Below are positions 16,497 through 25,131 of a stretch of 35,184 nucleotides of DNA, piece by piece (the stretch's first letter is position 1; each line of letters begins with the position of its first letter). The stretch spans positions 1 to 35,184 of the forward strand of contig JAUYNL010000092.1 of assembly GCA_030696085.1 (NCBI GenBank), written 5' to 3'. The position numbers and the translations under genes are program-made. This DNA is from Luteolibacter sp. (lineage in GTDB: Bacteria > Verrucomicrobiota > Verrucomicrobiia > Verrucomicrobiales > Akkermansiaceae). The notes under the pieces were generated by a model. That model did no database searches. It saw nothing but the letters and a program-made list of their open reading frames with translations, and was not told the DNA's origin.

Positions 16497-17444
16497 TCAA
16501 GCCGGCGATTTCAAGCCGGCGCGGACCGCGAGGATCTCACGGGCCGCCTGCGAGTCCCTTGTGATCTGTGCCCGGAGTTCCTCCAACGAGGGAAAGCGCT
16601 TTTCCGGACGCAGGAAACTTTCAAAGCGGACGTCGAGATTTTCCCCATAGAGTTCACCGGAGAATTCGAGCAAATGCACTTCCAGAAGGCGGTTTGCACC
16701 TCCCACGGTCGGGCGAGTGCCCAGATTGGCCACGCCTTGCCATTCATCGCCTGCGTCATTGCGAACCCGCACCGCCCAGACTCCTCCCGGTGGAAGTTGG
16801 AGGTCGCCGGTGGGCAGGTTGGCGGTTGGAAATCCAAGCTGTCGGCCGAGTTGATCGCCTGGAATGATCGTCCCGCTCACCGAATAACGCCTGCCCAACA
16901 TGCGCTCCGCCTCATCAAGATTGCCGTCGTGGATGGCCTGGCGGATGCGCGTGCTGCTGATCCGATCACCGTCCCACATCACCGGCGGCACCGCTTCAAG
17001 CCGGAATCCGCGTTGTTCGGCTTCCCGCAGCAGCAGGGATACGTCCCCCGCGCGATTGCGGCCGAAGCGCCAGTCCTCACCCACTGCGATCGTGCGCACC
17101 GGCGCAGCCATCAGCCGGTCGATGAAATCCGCCGCCTCCATGCACGCCAACGTCGCATCAAAATGCAGCGGGATGAAGAGTTGAATACCCAGCTTGCTGA
17201 CGACGCGCGCCTTGTGATCCAAGGTTTCGAGCAATTGGGACGGAGCTTTTTCAGGAGCGATCACCCGGATCGGATGAGGATCAAAGGTCAGCATTCCGGC
17301 CAGCCCCCCTTCCCTTGCGGCAGTCCGCACGACCCTTGCTATCACCGCCTGGTGGCCGGTATGCACGCCATCAAAAACGCCCAGCGCCAAATGCAGCGGC
17401 CGCCCCAGCTGGGCAAGTTCATCAAGGCGGGTGCGGATCAACAC
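16497..17444 (-). CDS. ribF: Bifunctional riboflavin kinase/FAD synthetase
   Basis: A 315-aa enzyme that phosphorylates riboflavin to FMN and adenylates FMN to FAD in the cytoplasm. The N-terminal nucleotidyltransferase half has LALGVFDGVHTGHQ (19-32), TFDPHPIRVI, VGEDWRFGRNRAGD and ISSTRIRQAI. The C-terminal flavokinase half (about 185-310) has GDQLGRQLGFPTANL, VANLGTRPT and the LEVHLLEFSGELYGE strand. Length and motif order match RibF. Its start is 57 nt after the M15 peptidase stop. Confidence 0.96.
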   Translation of the reverse strand: MLIRTRLDELAQLGRPLHLALGVFDGVHTGHQAVIARVVRTAAREGGLAGMLTFDPHPIRVIAPEKAPSQLLETLDHKARVVSKLGIQLFIPLHFDATLACMEAADFIDRLMAAPVRTIAVGEDWRFGRNRAGDVSLLLREAEQRGFRLEAVPPVMWDGDRISSTRIRQAIHDGNLDEAERMLGRRYSVSGTIIPGDQLGRQLGFPTANLPTGDLQLPPGGVWAVRVRNDAGDEWQGVANLGTRPTVGGANRLLEVHLLEFSGELYGENLDVRFESFLRPEKRFPSLEELRAQITRDSQAAREILAVRAGLKSPA

Positions 17445-17501
17445 GCGGCCATGGTAGCCTGCGGATTCCGACTCTTCAAGCCCCGACCATCGCTGCGTCC
17501 A

Positions 17502-18203
17502 TCACCAGTTGATGTTCTGGCCGCGGACGTCGATGTGGGTGAAATTCCAGTAGCCACCGACACCACCTTTGAAAAGACCAAGGTCGCGCAGTTGTCTCGC
17601 GGTGGCGGTGACTTGGGAGGCGCGCACCGGAAACTTGACGTCCAGAGCAATGTTCGCCTGATGCCATGAGCCGGCGCGCGCTCCGGCGCAACAGGCGTTG
17701 TAGGCCGGCGAGCGGTAGGCGGAAATCACTTCGACCTGGGAAACATTCATTTCGCGGGCGATGCGCTCCACAACGCGCAGGGTGTAGCCCATGCGTTTCC
17801 ACCAGACTTTCGGTGGCAGGGAGTTCCAGACCGCGCCTTTGGACTTGGCATGGGACAGGACGACTTGCTTCGCGCTGATCCGCTGGAGACCGAGGGAATT
17901 GAGGTAGCGGAGATAATCATTGGCCAGGCTGCCATTGCGAATAGCCCATTCCTCGGGAAGATCGGCCGGCGCGGCGGCGGCTGGCGTAAAGGGCACCGAC
18001 CGGTTTGCGGTGCTGCCACTGGACGTGGGAATCGAGACTTTCGGAATGGCAGCGCCCTTTTTCCTGGAGGTGGCGGCAGCGCACGGAGAGGCGCCTGCGA
18101 TGATTCCCAAACCCGCCAGCCCCAACGCACCCAACACCCCACGACGATGTGTCAGCTGCGATTCAAAAATTTCAGGTGCGGTCGGTTCGTCAAAAAATAT
18201 CAT
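17502..18203 (-). CDS. Tat-exported M15-type peptidase (DUF882/D-Ala-D-Ala carboxypeptidase-like)
   Basis: A 233-aa protein. The N-terminus has a twin-arginine signal (THRRGVLGALGLAGLGIIAG, R20-R21), so it is probably folded before export, then a Pro/Ala/Ser linker (about 45-82). The catalytic part (about 135-233) shows the M15 zinc site: SWHQANIALD with H181 and D188, and THID with H223; R164 in SAYRSP fits the family. Enzymes of this group cleave peptidoglycan peptides. C171 and C172 are an unusual adjacent pair. The frame runs up to 18413, but the ATG at 18203 gives the proper Tat signal. Confidence 0.85.
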   Translation of the reverse strand: MIFFDEPTAPEIFESQLTHRRGVLGALGLAGLGIIAGASPCAAATSRKKGAAIPKVSIPTSSGSTANRSVPFTPAAAAPADLPEEWAIRNGSLANDYLRYLNSLGLQRISAKQVVLSHAKSKGAVWNSLPPKVWWKRMGYTLRVVERIAREMNVSQVEVISAYRSPAYNACCAGARAGSWHQANIALDVKFPVRASQVTATARQLRDLGLFKGGVGGYWNFTHIDVRGQNINW

Positions 18204-18540
18204 GGCCACAAGGGAAAGACACCGGCTTGGCAAAGCGTAAAATGTGCCGGAACACCGGGTTTTTACCAAGGCCGTGTCGTAAGTTCCTGTGGACGAAAGC
18301 AAATAAGGCGCAGCCGACAAGGAAAAAAGCCTCAAAACCCCTAACTGGGTGCTGGACAAGATAGCTTCGCGGGCCTTCGACACCCTGCTGGGTATCGAGC
18401 GCGTTCCTGACACTGAGGCGCAACTTCGATGCTACCTGAAAGGCGCGTCGCCAACTTCTCGACCAGCAACAAGCCAAGTCCGGACGATGGACTCCTGATC
18501 CGATAATCCTACCCGCCTGCCTTTTTTGTCCAGCTCCGCC
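18204..18540. other. Gene-poor stretch between the M15 peptidase gene and coaE-rho
   Basis: About 340 nt without a confident gene. It holds an 8-bp hairpin at 18378-18397 (on the minus strand one U-G pair, loop AGCA). It also holds a 60-codon plus-strand frame without ATG (about 18307-18498; contains NWVLDKIASRAFDTLLGIE) and an overlapping 95-codon minus-strand frame (18190-18477). The protein-like look of both frames suggests a decayed gene or dispersed element. The minus-strand promoter of the M15 gene must lie here too, but I see no clear -35/-10 pair. Confidence 0.4.
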
Positions 18541-18569
18541 GGAAAATCTCCCTCACCGTGCTCGGTGAG
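18541..18569 (-). terminator. Hairpin after coaE-rho
   Basis: On the minus strand CTCACCG, loop AGCA, CGGTGAG (18569-18552) makes a perfect 7-bp stem 14 nt past the stop at 18584, followed by GGAGATTTTCC. The short T-run makes it a modest terminator. Confidence 0.5.
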
Positions 18570-18583
18570 TAGCGGCCAAGCAC

Positions 18584-20509
18584 TCAGCGCAGGCCGCGGA
18601 GCAGGAGTTCCGCATTGGTCTTGGTGGACTTCAGGTTGTTGAGCAGCGTTTCGATCGCATCGCCGATCGGCAGGCCCGCGAGCTGCTTGCGCACGTCCAC
18701 CACCTTGAGAAACTCGTCCGGGTGATAGAGGCGGTCGTCATTGCGGGTGCCGGACTGCGGGATGTGGATGGCGGGGAAAACGCGGCGTTCGGCGAGCTCG
18801 CGATCTAGGCGCACCTCCATGTTGCCGGTGCCCTTGAATTCCTCGAAAACCACGTCGTCGAGGCGGCTTTCGGTTTCCACCAGGGCGGTGGCCAGAATCG
18901 TGAGCGAGCCGCCTTCCTCGACATTGCGGGCGGTTCCGAAAAACTTTCGGGACTTCTGTAGGGCCACCGGACTCACGCCTCCAGAACCGATCGGGCCGCT
19001 GCCCTGCATCGCGGAGTTGTGACCGCGGGCAAGACGGGTGAGGCTGTCCAACAAGAGAATCACGTCCTTGCCCGTTTCGACCAGGCGCTTGGCGCGCTCG
19101 ATCACCAGATCGGCCACCTGCGCGTGGCGTCGCGGGGATTCATCGAAGGTCGAGGCATAGACGCGCGAGCCGACGGTTTCCTCGAAATCCGTCACTTCCT
19201 CCGGGCGCTCGTCGAGCAGCAGGATGATCAGCTCGGCATCGGGGTGGTTGAGGCGGATCGAGCGGGCGATTTGCTTGAGCAGGATGGTTTTTCCACCGCG
19301 CGGCGGGGCGACGATGATACCGCGCTGGCCCTTGCCGAGCGGGGCGATCAGATCGATCACGCGCACGCCGAGGAAATCCGGCCCATCGCCTTCCAAGTGG
19401 ATGCGTTGGTCGGGAAACAAGGGCGTGAGCCGGTCGAATTCCTTCGGCGGATGGTAGTCGGCCACTGGGACGCCCTCGACTTCCAGCACTTCGGGGGCGG
19501 AAAGATATTTGTCGCGCTCGCGCGGAGCGCGGACACGGACCTTGATCATCTGGCCGACGCGCAGGCCGAGATCGCGCATGAGGTTTGAGCCGAGGTGGAT
19601 ATCATCGGGTCCCGGGCGGAAGCTGCGTTGAGGATCGCGGATCATCGCGAAGTTGTCCTTCGCTTGTTCGATCACGCCCTCGCAGACCATGCCCACGCCT
19701 TCATGGCTGTAGAAACACAGGAGTTCATAGACCAACTGACTTTTCGGAATGCCACCCTGGATCCGGGCGGGCAGCGATTCGGCCATCGCCTGGAGCTCGG
19801 AAAGTGGCTTGAGGCGGAATTGATTGATGTCGATGGAAACCGGCACGGGGGCGGGCAGAGCGACGGCGGCGGAGCCTTGCGACTCGCCGGTTTCGGATTC
19901 AGTAGGGAGACTCATGAGAAATGCTTGGGCGAAACGACGGATTTGGGAACGAATAACGGCCTGCGGACCCTCGTTCCAGAAAACCACATCCGCGAGGGAC
20001 ATTTTTTCCTGAACCGGAAGCTGGGCGGCGAGAATGGATTCGATGAGCGAATCCTCGAATCCGCCGCGTGCCTTGAGTCGCTGGATCTGAGTGGCGCGGG
20101 ATGAGGCGACGACCAGCACCTGGTCCTGGCCGAAATCGAACCCCTTTTCAAAGAAGAGAGGAACATCCGCGACGAACAGCCGCACGCCCCGTATAGCAGC
20201 CGCTTCCAGGGAAGCAAGACATTCCTCTTTCACCCTCGGATGAAGGATCTCCTCCAACCGCAGTCGCGCCGCCTCATCGACAAACACCCGGCCGCGGAGA
20301 AAGTGCCGGTCGATCCGCCCCTGGGCGTCCAGCGCCTGATCGCCGAAAGCATCGCGGATAATGCCCGCCACCTCGGGATCGCCGTCCAGCATCCGGTGCA
20401 CCGCCGTATCGCAGTCGAAGATCACGATCGAAGGCAGGAACTCGCGCAGAAACCGGCAAACCGTTGATTTTCCGGAGGCAATTCCACCCGTCAGCGCCAT
20501 CACTTGCAT
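18584..20509 (-). CDS. coaE-rho: Dephospho-CoA kinase fused to transcription termination factor Rho
   Basis: One uninterrupted 641-aa frame. Residues 1-198 are CoaE (last step of CoA synthesis): P-loop [10 protein letters not shown] with K14, [18 protein letters not shown], and the RLKARGG...[13 protein letters not shown] lid region. A linker follows (about 199-228). The rest is Rho, the hexameric RNA helicase that ends transcription: N-terminal RNA-binding domain with CSD (to about 345) containing GPDDIHLG, and ATPase with [41 protein letters not shown] and [24 protein letters not shown]. The Q-loop reads SGPIGSGG where E. coli has SGKVLTGG. An internal ATG at 19915 (MSLPTESE) could yield a 443-aa free Rho, but no Shine-Dalgarno precedes it. 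The start ATG at 20509 fits CoaE. Confidence 0.93.
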   Translation of the reverse strand: MQVMALTGGIASGKSTVCRFLREFLPSIVIFDCDTAVHRMLDGDPEVAGIIRDAFGDQALDAQGRIDRHFLRGRVFVDEAARLRLEEILHPRVKEECLASLEAAAIRGVRLFVADVPLFFEKGFDFGQDQVLVVASSRATQIQRLKARGGFEDSLIESILAAQLPVQEKMSLADVVFWNEGPQAVIRSQIRRFAQAFLMSLPTESETGESQGSAAVALPAPVPVSIDINQFRLKPLSELQAMAESLPARIQGGIPKSQLVYELLCFYSHEGVGMVCEGVIEQAKDNFAMIRDPQRSFRPGPDDIHLGSNLMRDLGLRVGQMIKVRVRAPRERDKYLSAPEVLEVEGVPVADYHPPKEFDRLTPLFPDQRIHLEGDGPDFLGVRVIDLIAPLGKGQRGIIVAPPRGGKTILLKQIARSIRLNHPDAELIILLLDERPEEVTDFEETVGSRVYASTFDESPRRHAQVADLVIERAKRLVETGKDVILLLDSLTRLARGHNSAMQGSGPIGSGGVSPVALQKSRKFFGTARNVEEGGSLTILATALVETESRLDDVVFEEFKGTGNMEVRLDRELAERRVFPAIHIPQSGTRNDDRLYHPDEFLKVVDVRKQLAGLPIGDAIETLLNNLKSTKTNAELLLRGLR

Positions 20510-20591
20510 GAAAAGAGCATCATCAGACCGGCTCTGGGATGCAAGAAACAAGATGGGACCTGGCGAGAAGCCCGCTCCACTCCAATCCGTG

Positions 20592-20621
20592 AAAACAAAA
20601 AGAGGCGGCCGAAGCCGCCTC
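20592..20621 (-). terminator. Rho-independent terminator of the polysaccharide operon
   Basis: On the minus strand GAGGCGGC, UUCG loop, GCCGCCTC is followed at once by TTTTTGTTTT: a perfect 8-bp stem with the stable UUCG tetraloop and a strong T tail. It lies 28 nt past the stop of the export protein gene and closes the run of genes that starts beyond the right edge. Confidence 0.88.
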
Positions 20622-20649
20622 CCGATCCATCATCTGATGGACTGTTGTT

Positions 20650-21339
20650 TTACCAGGCGCTCTGTTTGACGTAGATCACGTCGAAGGGCCTGACATAAAA
20701 GGTGCCGCTGTCCTCGCCGCTGAGCGCGTTGTTCAGGTTGAGCACGTAGCGCTGGCTCTTGCCGCCCTGGGTGCGGACCACGATCACTTGCTTGGGATTG
20801 GCGAACTTGGTGAAACCACCCGCCTCCATCACCGCTTCAAGCGCGGTCATCGGGCGATCAAGCGGAATTTTTCCCGGGCGGAGCACTTCTCCGGAGAGAT
20901 AGACACCGGCGGCGGCGCTCTCCAGCGAGACCACCACGGTGGGATCCTGCAGATGCGGCTGATACATTGAGGTCAACTGGGACTGGAAGCTGGTGATGCT
21001 TTTCCCGGTGGCGCTGACGTCGCCGATGGTCGGCAGGCTGACCTTGCCGTTGGCCTGGACCTTCTGCTTGGTGTTCAGCTCGGGCGCACCGGAAAACGAG
21101 ACGGAAATCTCATCGCCGGGAGCCAGGGCACCGCTGGGTCTGGATGCGGAAACTTCAGAGGGAACAGGAGTGCCCTGACTCATGTCCTGACACGCCACGG
21201 ATGCGAAGATCCCTAGCGAGGCGAGCAGGCAGGTCGCCGCCGCCGCCAGGCGCTGCCGGAAGCGGCCATCCTCCGGGCTTGATAAGCCGTTAGTCACTCC
21301 GGTTTGACCGGCCATTTCATGGTTCGTTGTCGTCGTCAT
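20650..21339 (-). CDS. Wza-like polysaccharide export protein
   Basis: A 229-aa periplasmic/outer-membrane protein of the polysaccharide export family. After a long N-terminal segment comes a hydrophobic stretch (LAAAATCLLASLGIFASVAC) that may be a signal or a lipoprotein signal, although the lipobox SVAC is atypical. The Poly_export domain (ALAPGDEISVSFSGAPELN, VSLPTIGDVSATGKS, YQPHLQDPTVVVSLE) is followed by one SLBB-like domain (VYLSGEVLRPGKIPL, TALEAVMEAGGFT, VRPFDVIYVK). The start is uncertain: ATG at 21339 avoids overlap with the preceding gene, while the frame is open to 21504. As last gene of the operon it would form or gate the outer-membrane exit for the polymer; it is shorter than Wza. 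Confidence 0.85.
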   Translation of the reverse strand: MTTTTNHEMAGQTGVTNGLSSPEDGRFRQRLAAAATCLLASLGIFASVACQDMSQGTPVPSEVSASRPSGALAPGDEISVSFSGAPELNTKQKVQANGKVSLPTIGDVSATGKSITSFQSQLTSMYQPHLQDPTVVVSLESAAAGVYLSGEVLRPGKIPLDRPMTALEAVMEAGGFTKFANPKQVIVVRTQGGKSQRYVLNLNNALSGEDSGTFYVRPFDVIYVKQSAW

Positions 21340-21391
21340 GGTATTGTTTTCGGTTGCAGATTTGCTTTCGGACACGGGATCGCTTCGAGAT

Positions 21392-22138
21392 TCACAGGCC
21401 ATGGTTTTCCAGATATCCGGACCAATCCGCGGGTAGCGGCGCATTTTCGATACCGCTTGCGATGCGGCCCTCGCACTCCGGATTGAATGTGGTGCTGGTG
21501 CCATAAACCATGATCAGATCTTCGTTGCCGATGCTGCGCAGCGCGTGGCCGACTCCCGGAGGAATCACCACGGCCGCATTGTCGATTCCCGGCTTGCCAT
21601 CGCCGCAAATCGTGAAGCGCATGATCCGGCGTGTCAATCCCTCCCTCTCGTCCACCAGAATCATCTCACAGATTCCGGTGAGGAAAAACATGACGTCCCA
21701 TTGCTCCCGATCATAAGGGCGGCGGGAAAAATCATCGGGGTTCTCCACGAACAATTCCCGGAACCAAGCGGCTGCCGCGACGCCCTCGGGCAGGTGCGGC
21801 GGATGGATGTGAAAACCTTTCGCGCTGTCCCGGTGCATCAGTGCGGATGCCCATTGTTTCGGCGCAAGGCCGATGCGCTCCAGCACGCCCTCGTTGAGAC
21901 GGGCCAGCTCGGAGAAGTATCCCCTGCCCTTTTGTTGGAAAACACGCCGCGGAAAAATCTCCACCCCGGGAATCCAGACATCGGCCAATTCGTCCCGGCC
22001 AGAGATCGCCTCGGAAACACCCACCCCGCTGGTGGCCAGACGCCGGGCGGGCGCATCCTTCGAGTAGTCGCGTGTTTCAAGCCGCTGGCGGGCCGAGGTC
22101 TTCAAGCTCTTCCAGAGATGTTCGGTTTTGGGATCCAT
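21392..22138 (-). CDS. Divergent RmlC-like cupin (sugar epimerase family)
   Basis: A 248-aa protein of the dTDP-4-dehydrorhamnose 3,5-epimerase family, longer than the usual 180 aa because of about 65 extra N-terminal residues. Cupin landmarks: AKGFHIHPP with H110 (matching the catalytic His), WDVMFFLTG, AVVIPPGVGHALRSIG, and VYGTSTTFNPECEGRI. By hand alignment the family's Lys is Asp148 and neither Tyr of the acid-base segment remains (TTF instead of DYY). It follows rmlA by 11 nt, the place where rmlC usually sits. It may be a changed epimerase or isomerase, or a non-catalytic relative. ATG at 22138. Confidence 0.75.
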   Translation of the reverse strand: MDPKTEHLWKSLKTSARQRLETRDYSKDAPARRLATSGVGVSEAISGRDELADVWIPGVEIFPRRVFQQKGRGYFSELARLNEGVLERIGLAPKQWASALMHRDSAKGFHIHPPHLPEGVAAAAWFRELFVENPDDFSRRPYDREQWDVMFFLTGICEMILVDEREGLTRRIMRFTICGDGKPGIDNAAVVIPPGVGHALRSIGNEDLIMVYGTSTTFNPECEGRIASGIENAPLPADWSGYLENHGL

Positions 22139-22149
22139 GAATGTGGCGG

Positions 22150-23061
22150 TCAGAGTGCTTGCAAATAGTCTCCGTACGGAGTGCCGGCGTATTTGGCGAC
22201 CGATTCTCCGAGTTTCGCGCGGTCGATCCGCCCTTGCAGAAACGCGATTTCCTCAGGACATGCGATCTTCAATCCCTGCCGCTGCTGGATGACCTGCACG
22301 AACTGGGTGGCATCCGCCAGTGAATCGGGCGTGCCGGTGTCCAGCCACGTGGTACCGCGGCCCAGGATCTCCACACGCAGCTCGCCCCGCTCGAGGTAAA
22401 GTCGGTTGAGGTCGGTGATTTCAAGCTCGCCCCGCGGCGAGGGCTTGAGTTTTTTGGCCGTGACCACGACATTCCGATCATAAAAGTAGATTCCGGGAAC
22501 CGCATAGTTCGACTTCGGCCGCGCGGGCTTTTCCTCCAGCGAAACCACGCGTCCGCCCGCATCGAACTCGACCACGCCGTATTGCCCGGGCTCCTTCGTG
22601 TGATAGCCGAAAACCGTGGCCCCCTCCATGCGCCGCGACGCCGCGAGCAGCGACGATCCTAGCTCATGGCCATAAAAAAGATTATCTCCCAGAACCAGAC
22701 ACACAGGCCCTCCGGAAATGAACTGCTCGCCGATTAGGAAGGCCTGCGCCAGTCCCTCGGGCTTCGGCTGAGGCGCGTAGGAGATTTCCAAACCCCACTG
22801 CGATCCATCACCTAGCAGGTTCTCGAAACCCGGCAGGTCGCGCGGCGTGGAGATCACCAGGATTTCCCGAATGCCGGCCAGCATCAGGACTGTGAGCGGA
22901 TAATAGATCATCGGCTTATCATAGACCGGAATGAGCTGTTTGCTCACCGAATGGGTCATTGGAAAAAGGCGGCTGCCCGTTCCTCCGGCCAGGATGATGC
23001 CCTTGCGGAGCGATAGTTCCGCAGATGCTGGTTTTTTGCGGCTGTTTTCGATATCGATCAT
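22150..23061 (-). CDS. rfbA: Glucose-1-phosphate thymidylyltransferase
   Basis: A 303-aa RmlA enzyme: glucose-1-phosphate plus dTTP to dTDP-glucose, the first step to dTDP-L-rhamnose. Signature [16 protein letters not shown] (21-36) with [17 protein letters not shown], then [27 protein letters not shown] and [15 protein letters not shown] are all present. About 18 residues extend ahead of the usual start; the ATG at 23061 lies 11 nt after the rmlB stop. Confidence 0.96.
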   Translation of the reverse strand: MIDIENSRKKPASAELSLRKGIILAGGTGSRLFPMTHSVSKQLIPVYDKPMIYYPLTVLMLAGIREILVISTPRDLPGFENLLGDGSQWGLEISYAPQPKPEGLAQAFLIGEQFISGGPVCLVLGDNLFYGHELGSSLLAASRRMEGATVFGYHTKEPGQYGVVEFDAGGRVVSLEEKPARPKSNYAVPGIYFYDRNVVVTAKKLKPSPRGELEITDLNRLYLERGELRVEILGRGTTWLDTGTPDSLADATQFVQVIQQRQGLKIACPEEIAFLQGRIDRAKLGESVAKYAGTPYGDYLQAL

Positions 23062-23072
23062 GAGTGGTGGTT

Positions 23073-24152
23073 TCAGCCGAGGGTTCCGAGTCTCTCACCG
23101 CGGTAGCTGCCGTCCTCGATGCCGCGGATCCAGTCCTCATGGTCGAGATACCATTGCACCGTCCGGCGCAGGCCCGAGGCGAAATTCTCGCGCGGCTGCC
23201 AGCCCAGCTCGCTGCCGATCCGCGCGGGATCAATCGCATAGCGCCGGTCGTGCCCCGGGCGGTCCTTCACAAAGGTGATGAGCTCGTCGGCGGACCGGCT
23301 CACCATGTCCGGTGCGAGTTCGCGCACTGTTTCGATGATGGCATGCACGACATCGATGTTCTTCATCTCGCACTTGCCACCGATCACATAGGTCCTGCCG
23401 GGCACACCACGGAACAAGGCAGTCGCCAAGCCCCGGCAATGATCCTCCACGTAGAGCCAGTCGCGGACGTTGGAGCCATCGCCATAGACCGGGAGCGCCT
23501 CCCCCTTGAGTGTTTTGCGGATCATGAGCGGGAGGAGCTTTTCCGGAAACTGATAGGGACCGTAGTTGTTCGAGCAGTTCGTGGTGACCACCGGCAGGCC
23601 GTAGGTGTGATGATAGGCGCGCACCAGGTGGTCGCTTCCCGCCTTGGAGGCGCTGTATGGACTGTTAGGCGCGTAGGGCGTGTTCTCGCGGAACGCCGGA
23701 TCGTCCGGCCCCAGGGAACCATACACCTCGTCGGTGGAAACATGGAGAAAGCGCAGCTTGCCATCATCCATCCGGCCGGTCTCGACCGCATAACGGCGGA
23801 ACGCCTCGATCAAGCGATAGGTCCCCACAAAGTTCGTCATGATGAACTCCTCGGGATTATCGATGGAGCGGTCCACATGGGACTCGGCGGCCAGATGCAT
23901 CACCGAATCGATCTCATGCTCGCGCAGCAGGCCGCCGACCAGCTTGCAATCGCCGATATCGCCCTTCACGAAGAAGTGCCGGGGATCGGCATCGACGTCC
24001 GCCAGACTGGAACGGTTTCCGGCGTAGGTGAGCTTGTCCAAGGTGACGACCCTGCCGATTTCCACGCCGAGCTCGCGCGAGGACTCGCCCAACAGATAGT
24101 GGACCAGGTTCGAGCCGATGAATCCGGCTCCGCCGGTGACAAGGATGTTCAT
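23073..24152 (-). CDS. rfbB: dTDP-glucose 4,6-dehydratase
   Basis: A 359-aa RmlB enzyme of the extended SDR family that turns dTDP-glucose into dTDP-4-keto-6-deoxyglucose. NAD-binding [10 protein letters not shown] is at 6-15. The catalytic [10 protein letters not shown] (Thr-Asp-Glu) and [11 protein letters not shown] (Tyr-x3-Lys) are present, as are [19 protein letters not shown] and the closing GWQPRENF. Length is normal. It is followed by rmlA at 11 nt. Confidence 0.96.
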   Translation of the reverse strand: MNILVTGGAGFIGSNLVHYLLGESSRELGVEIGRVVTLDKLTYAGNRSSLADVDADPRHFFVKGDIGDCKLVGGLLREHEIDSVMHLAAESHVDRSIDNPEEFIMTNFVGTYRLIEAFRRYAVETGRMDDGKLRFLHVSTDEVYGSLGPDDPAFRENTPYAPNSPYSASKAGSDHLVRAYHHTYGLPVVTTNCSNNYGPYQFPEKLLPLMIRKTLKGEALPVYGDGSNVRDWLYVEDHCRGLATALFRGVPGRTYVIGGKCEMKNIDVVHAIIETVRELAPDMVSRSADELITFVKDRPGHDRRYAIDPARIGSELGWQPRENFASGLRRTVQWYLDHEDWIRGIEDGSYRGERLGTLG

Positions 24153-24191
24153 GGGGGAGATGTGACTGATTCCAGAGGGGTGGGAAAGTTT

Positions 24192-25127
24192 TTACTCTGG
24201 AAGCAGGATGTTTTGCATCACGTGTTCGCGTAGTGCTTCGCGCCACGAGCGGGGACGGATATCGGTCAGACGGGTGAATTTTCCCGTGTCCAGCACGCTG
24301 TTCATCGGTCGTTTTGCAACGAACGCGGCAACAGATTCGACGGGAACGCCCTCGATTTCCTTCGCGAGGACCGGAAAGCCCGCGTCCCGCGCGGTATCAA
24401 TGCAGAACTGGCCCCAGTCCCGCCAGGTGCAGGAGTCGGAGTTGCACAAATGATGGACTCCGGAGGCGGGCCCATTCGAACGGTCGAGAGTCAATGCCAC
24501 CAGCCACCCGATTAAATCCAAGGTATAAGTCGGGCAGCCGCTCTTGTTGCCTGGCAGCGTAAGCTCCGCCTTGGCGCAGGCCTGTTGGATGATCCACTCC
24601 GGGAACGCCGGCCTGCCCGGACCGAAGACCCAGGAAACGCGCGCCACGAGGTTGCCAGACGAGACGGCAAGCACACGCCGCTCACCCTCCAGTTTTGATG
24701 CCCCGTAAACACTGATCGGATTCACATCGTCCGTCTCGTCGTAGGACTCATGCTTCAGGCCATCGAATACGAAATCGGTGCTGATATAAGTCATGTGCGC
24801 GCCCTTCGCTGCGGAAATCTCCGCAATCCTTCCCGGCCCTCCGGCATTGACTTCATAGGCCTCGGTCTCGTGAGTCTCGCAATAATCAACCGCCGTCAGC
24901 GCTCCCGTTAAAAACAGATGATCGTAATCCAACGCATCCAGCGCCCCAGTGATCGACCCGGGCGAGCTCAATTCCAGCGCCTTACGTCCAAAGCTGGTGA
25001 CGGAATGCCGCTGCTCAAGCGCTTCCACCAGCGAACGCCCGAGCCGGCCGTCGGATCCCACCACCACAATGCGTTTCCTGGCGGAATCGGCTCCGTCGTT
25101 ATTTTCCAAATGATCGTTCATGCTCAT
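24192..25127 (-). CDS. rfbD: dTDP-4-dehydrorhamnose reductase (RmlD)
   Basis: A 311-aa SDR enzyme that performs the last step of dTDP-L-rhamnose synthesis. After about 16 extra residues comes RIVVVGSDGRLGRSLVEAL (nucleotide binding), then TAVDYCETHETEAYEVNAGGP, YISTDFVFDG, the catalytic YGASKLEGE (Tyr-x3-Lys), and SWVFGPGRPAF. The start at 25127 is 4 nt after the stop of the GT2 gene; a start at 25121 is equally possible. Confidence 0.92.
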   Translation of the reverse strand: MSMNDHLENNDGADSARKRIVVVGSDGRLGRSLVEALEQRHSVTSFGRKALELSSPGSITGALDALDYDHLFLTGALTAVDYCETHETEAYEVNAGGPGRIAEISAAKGAHMTYISTDFVFDGLKHESYDETDDVNPISVYGASKLEGERRVLAVSSGNLVARVSWVFGPGRPAFPEWIIQQACAKAELTLPGNKSGCPTYTLDLIGWLVALTLDRSNGPASGVHHLCNSDSCTWRDWGQFCIDTARDAGFPVLAKEIEGVPVESVAAFVAKRPMNSVLDTGKFTRLTDIRPRSWREALREHVMQNILLPE

Positions 25128-25131
25128 GGTC

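Noticed and set aside
16473..17669. 398-codon plus-strand open frame opposite ribF
   Set aside because: Antisense to all RibF motifs; His/Arg-rich composition without a family.
18190..18477. 95-codon minus-strand frame as a gene
   Set aside because: It overlaps the well-supported start of the M15 peptidase gene in another frame, has no recognised domain, and competes with an equally protein-like plus-strand frame; described instead as an unexplained stretch.
23064..24233. 389-codon plus-strand open frame opposite rmlB
   Set aside because: Antisense to a complete RmlB with catalytic residues.
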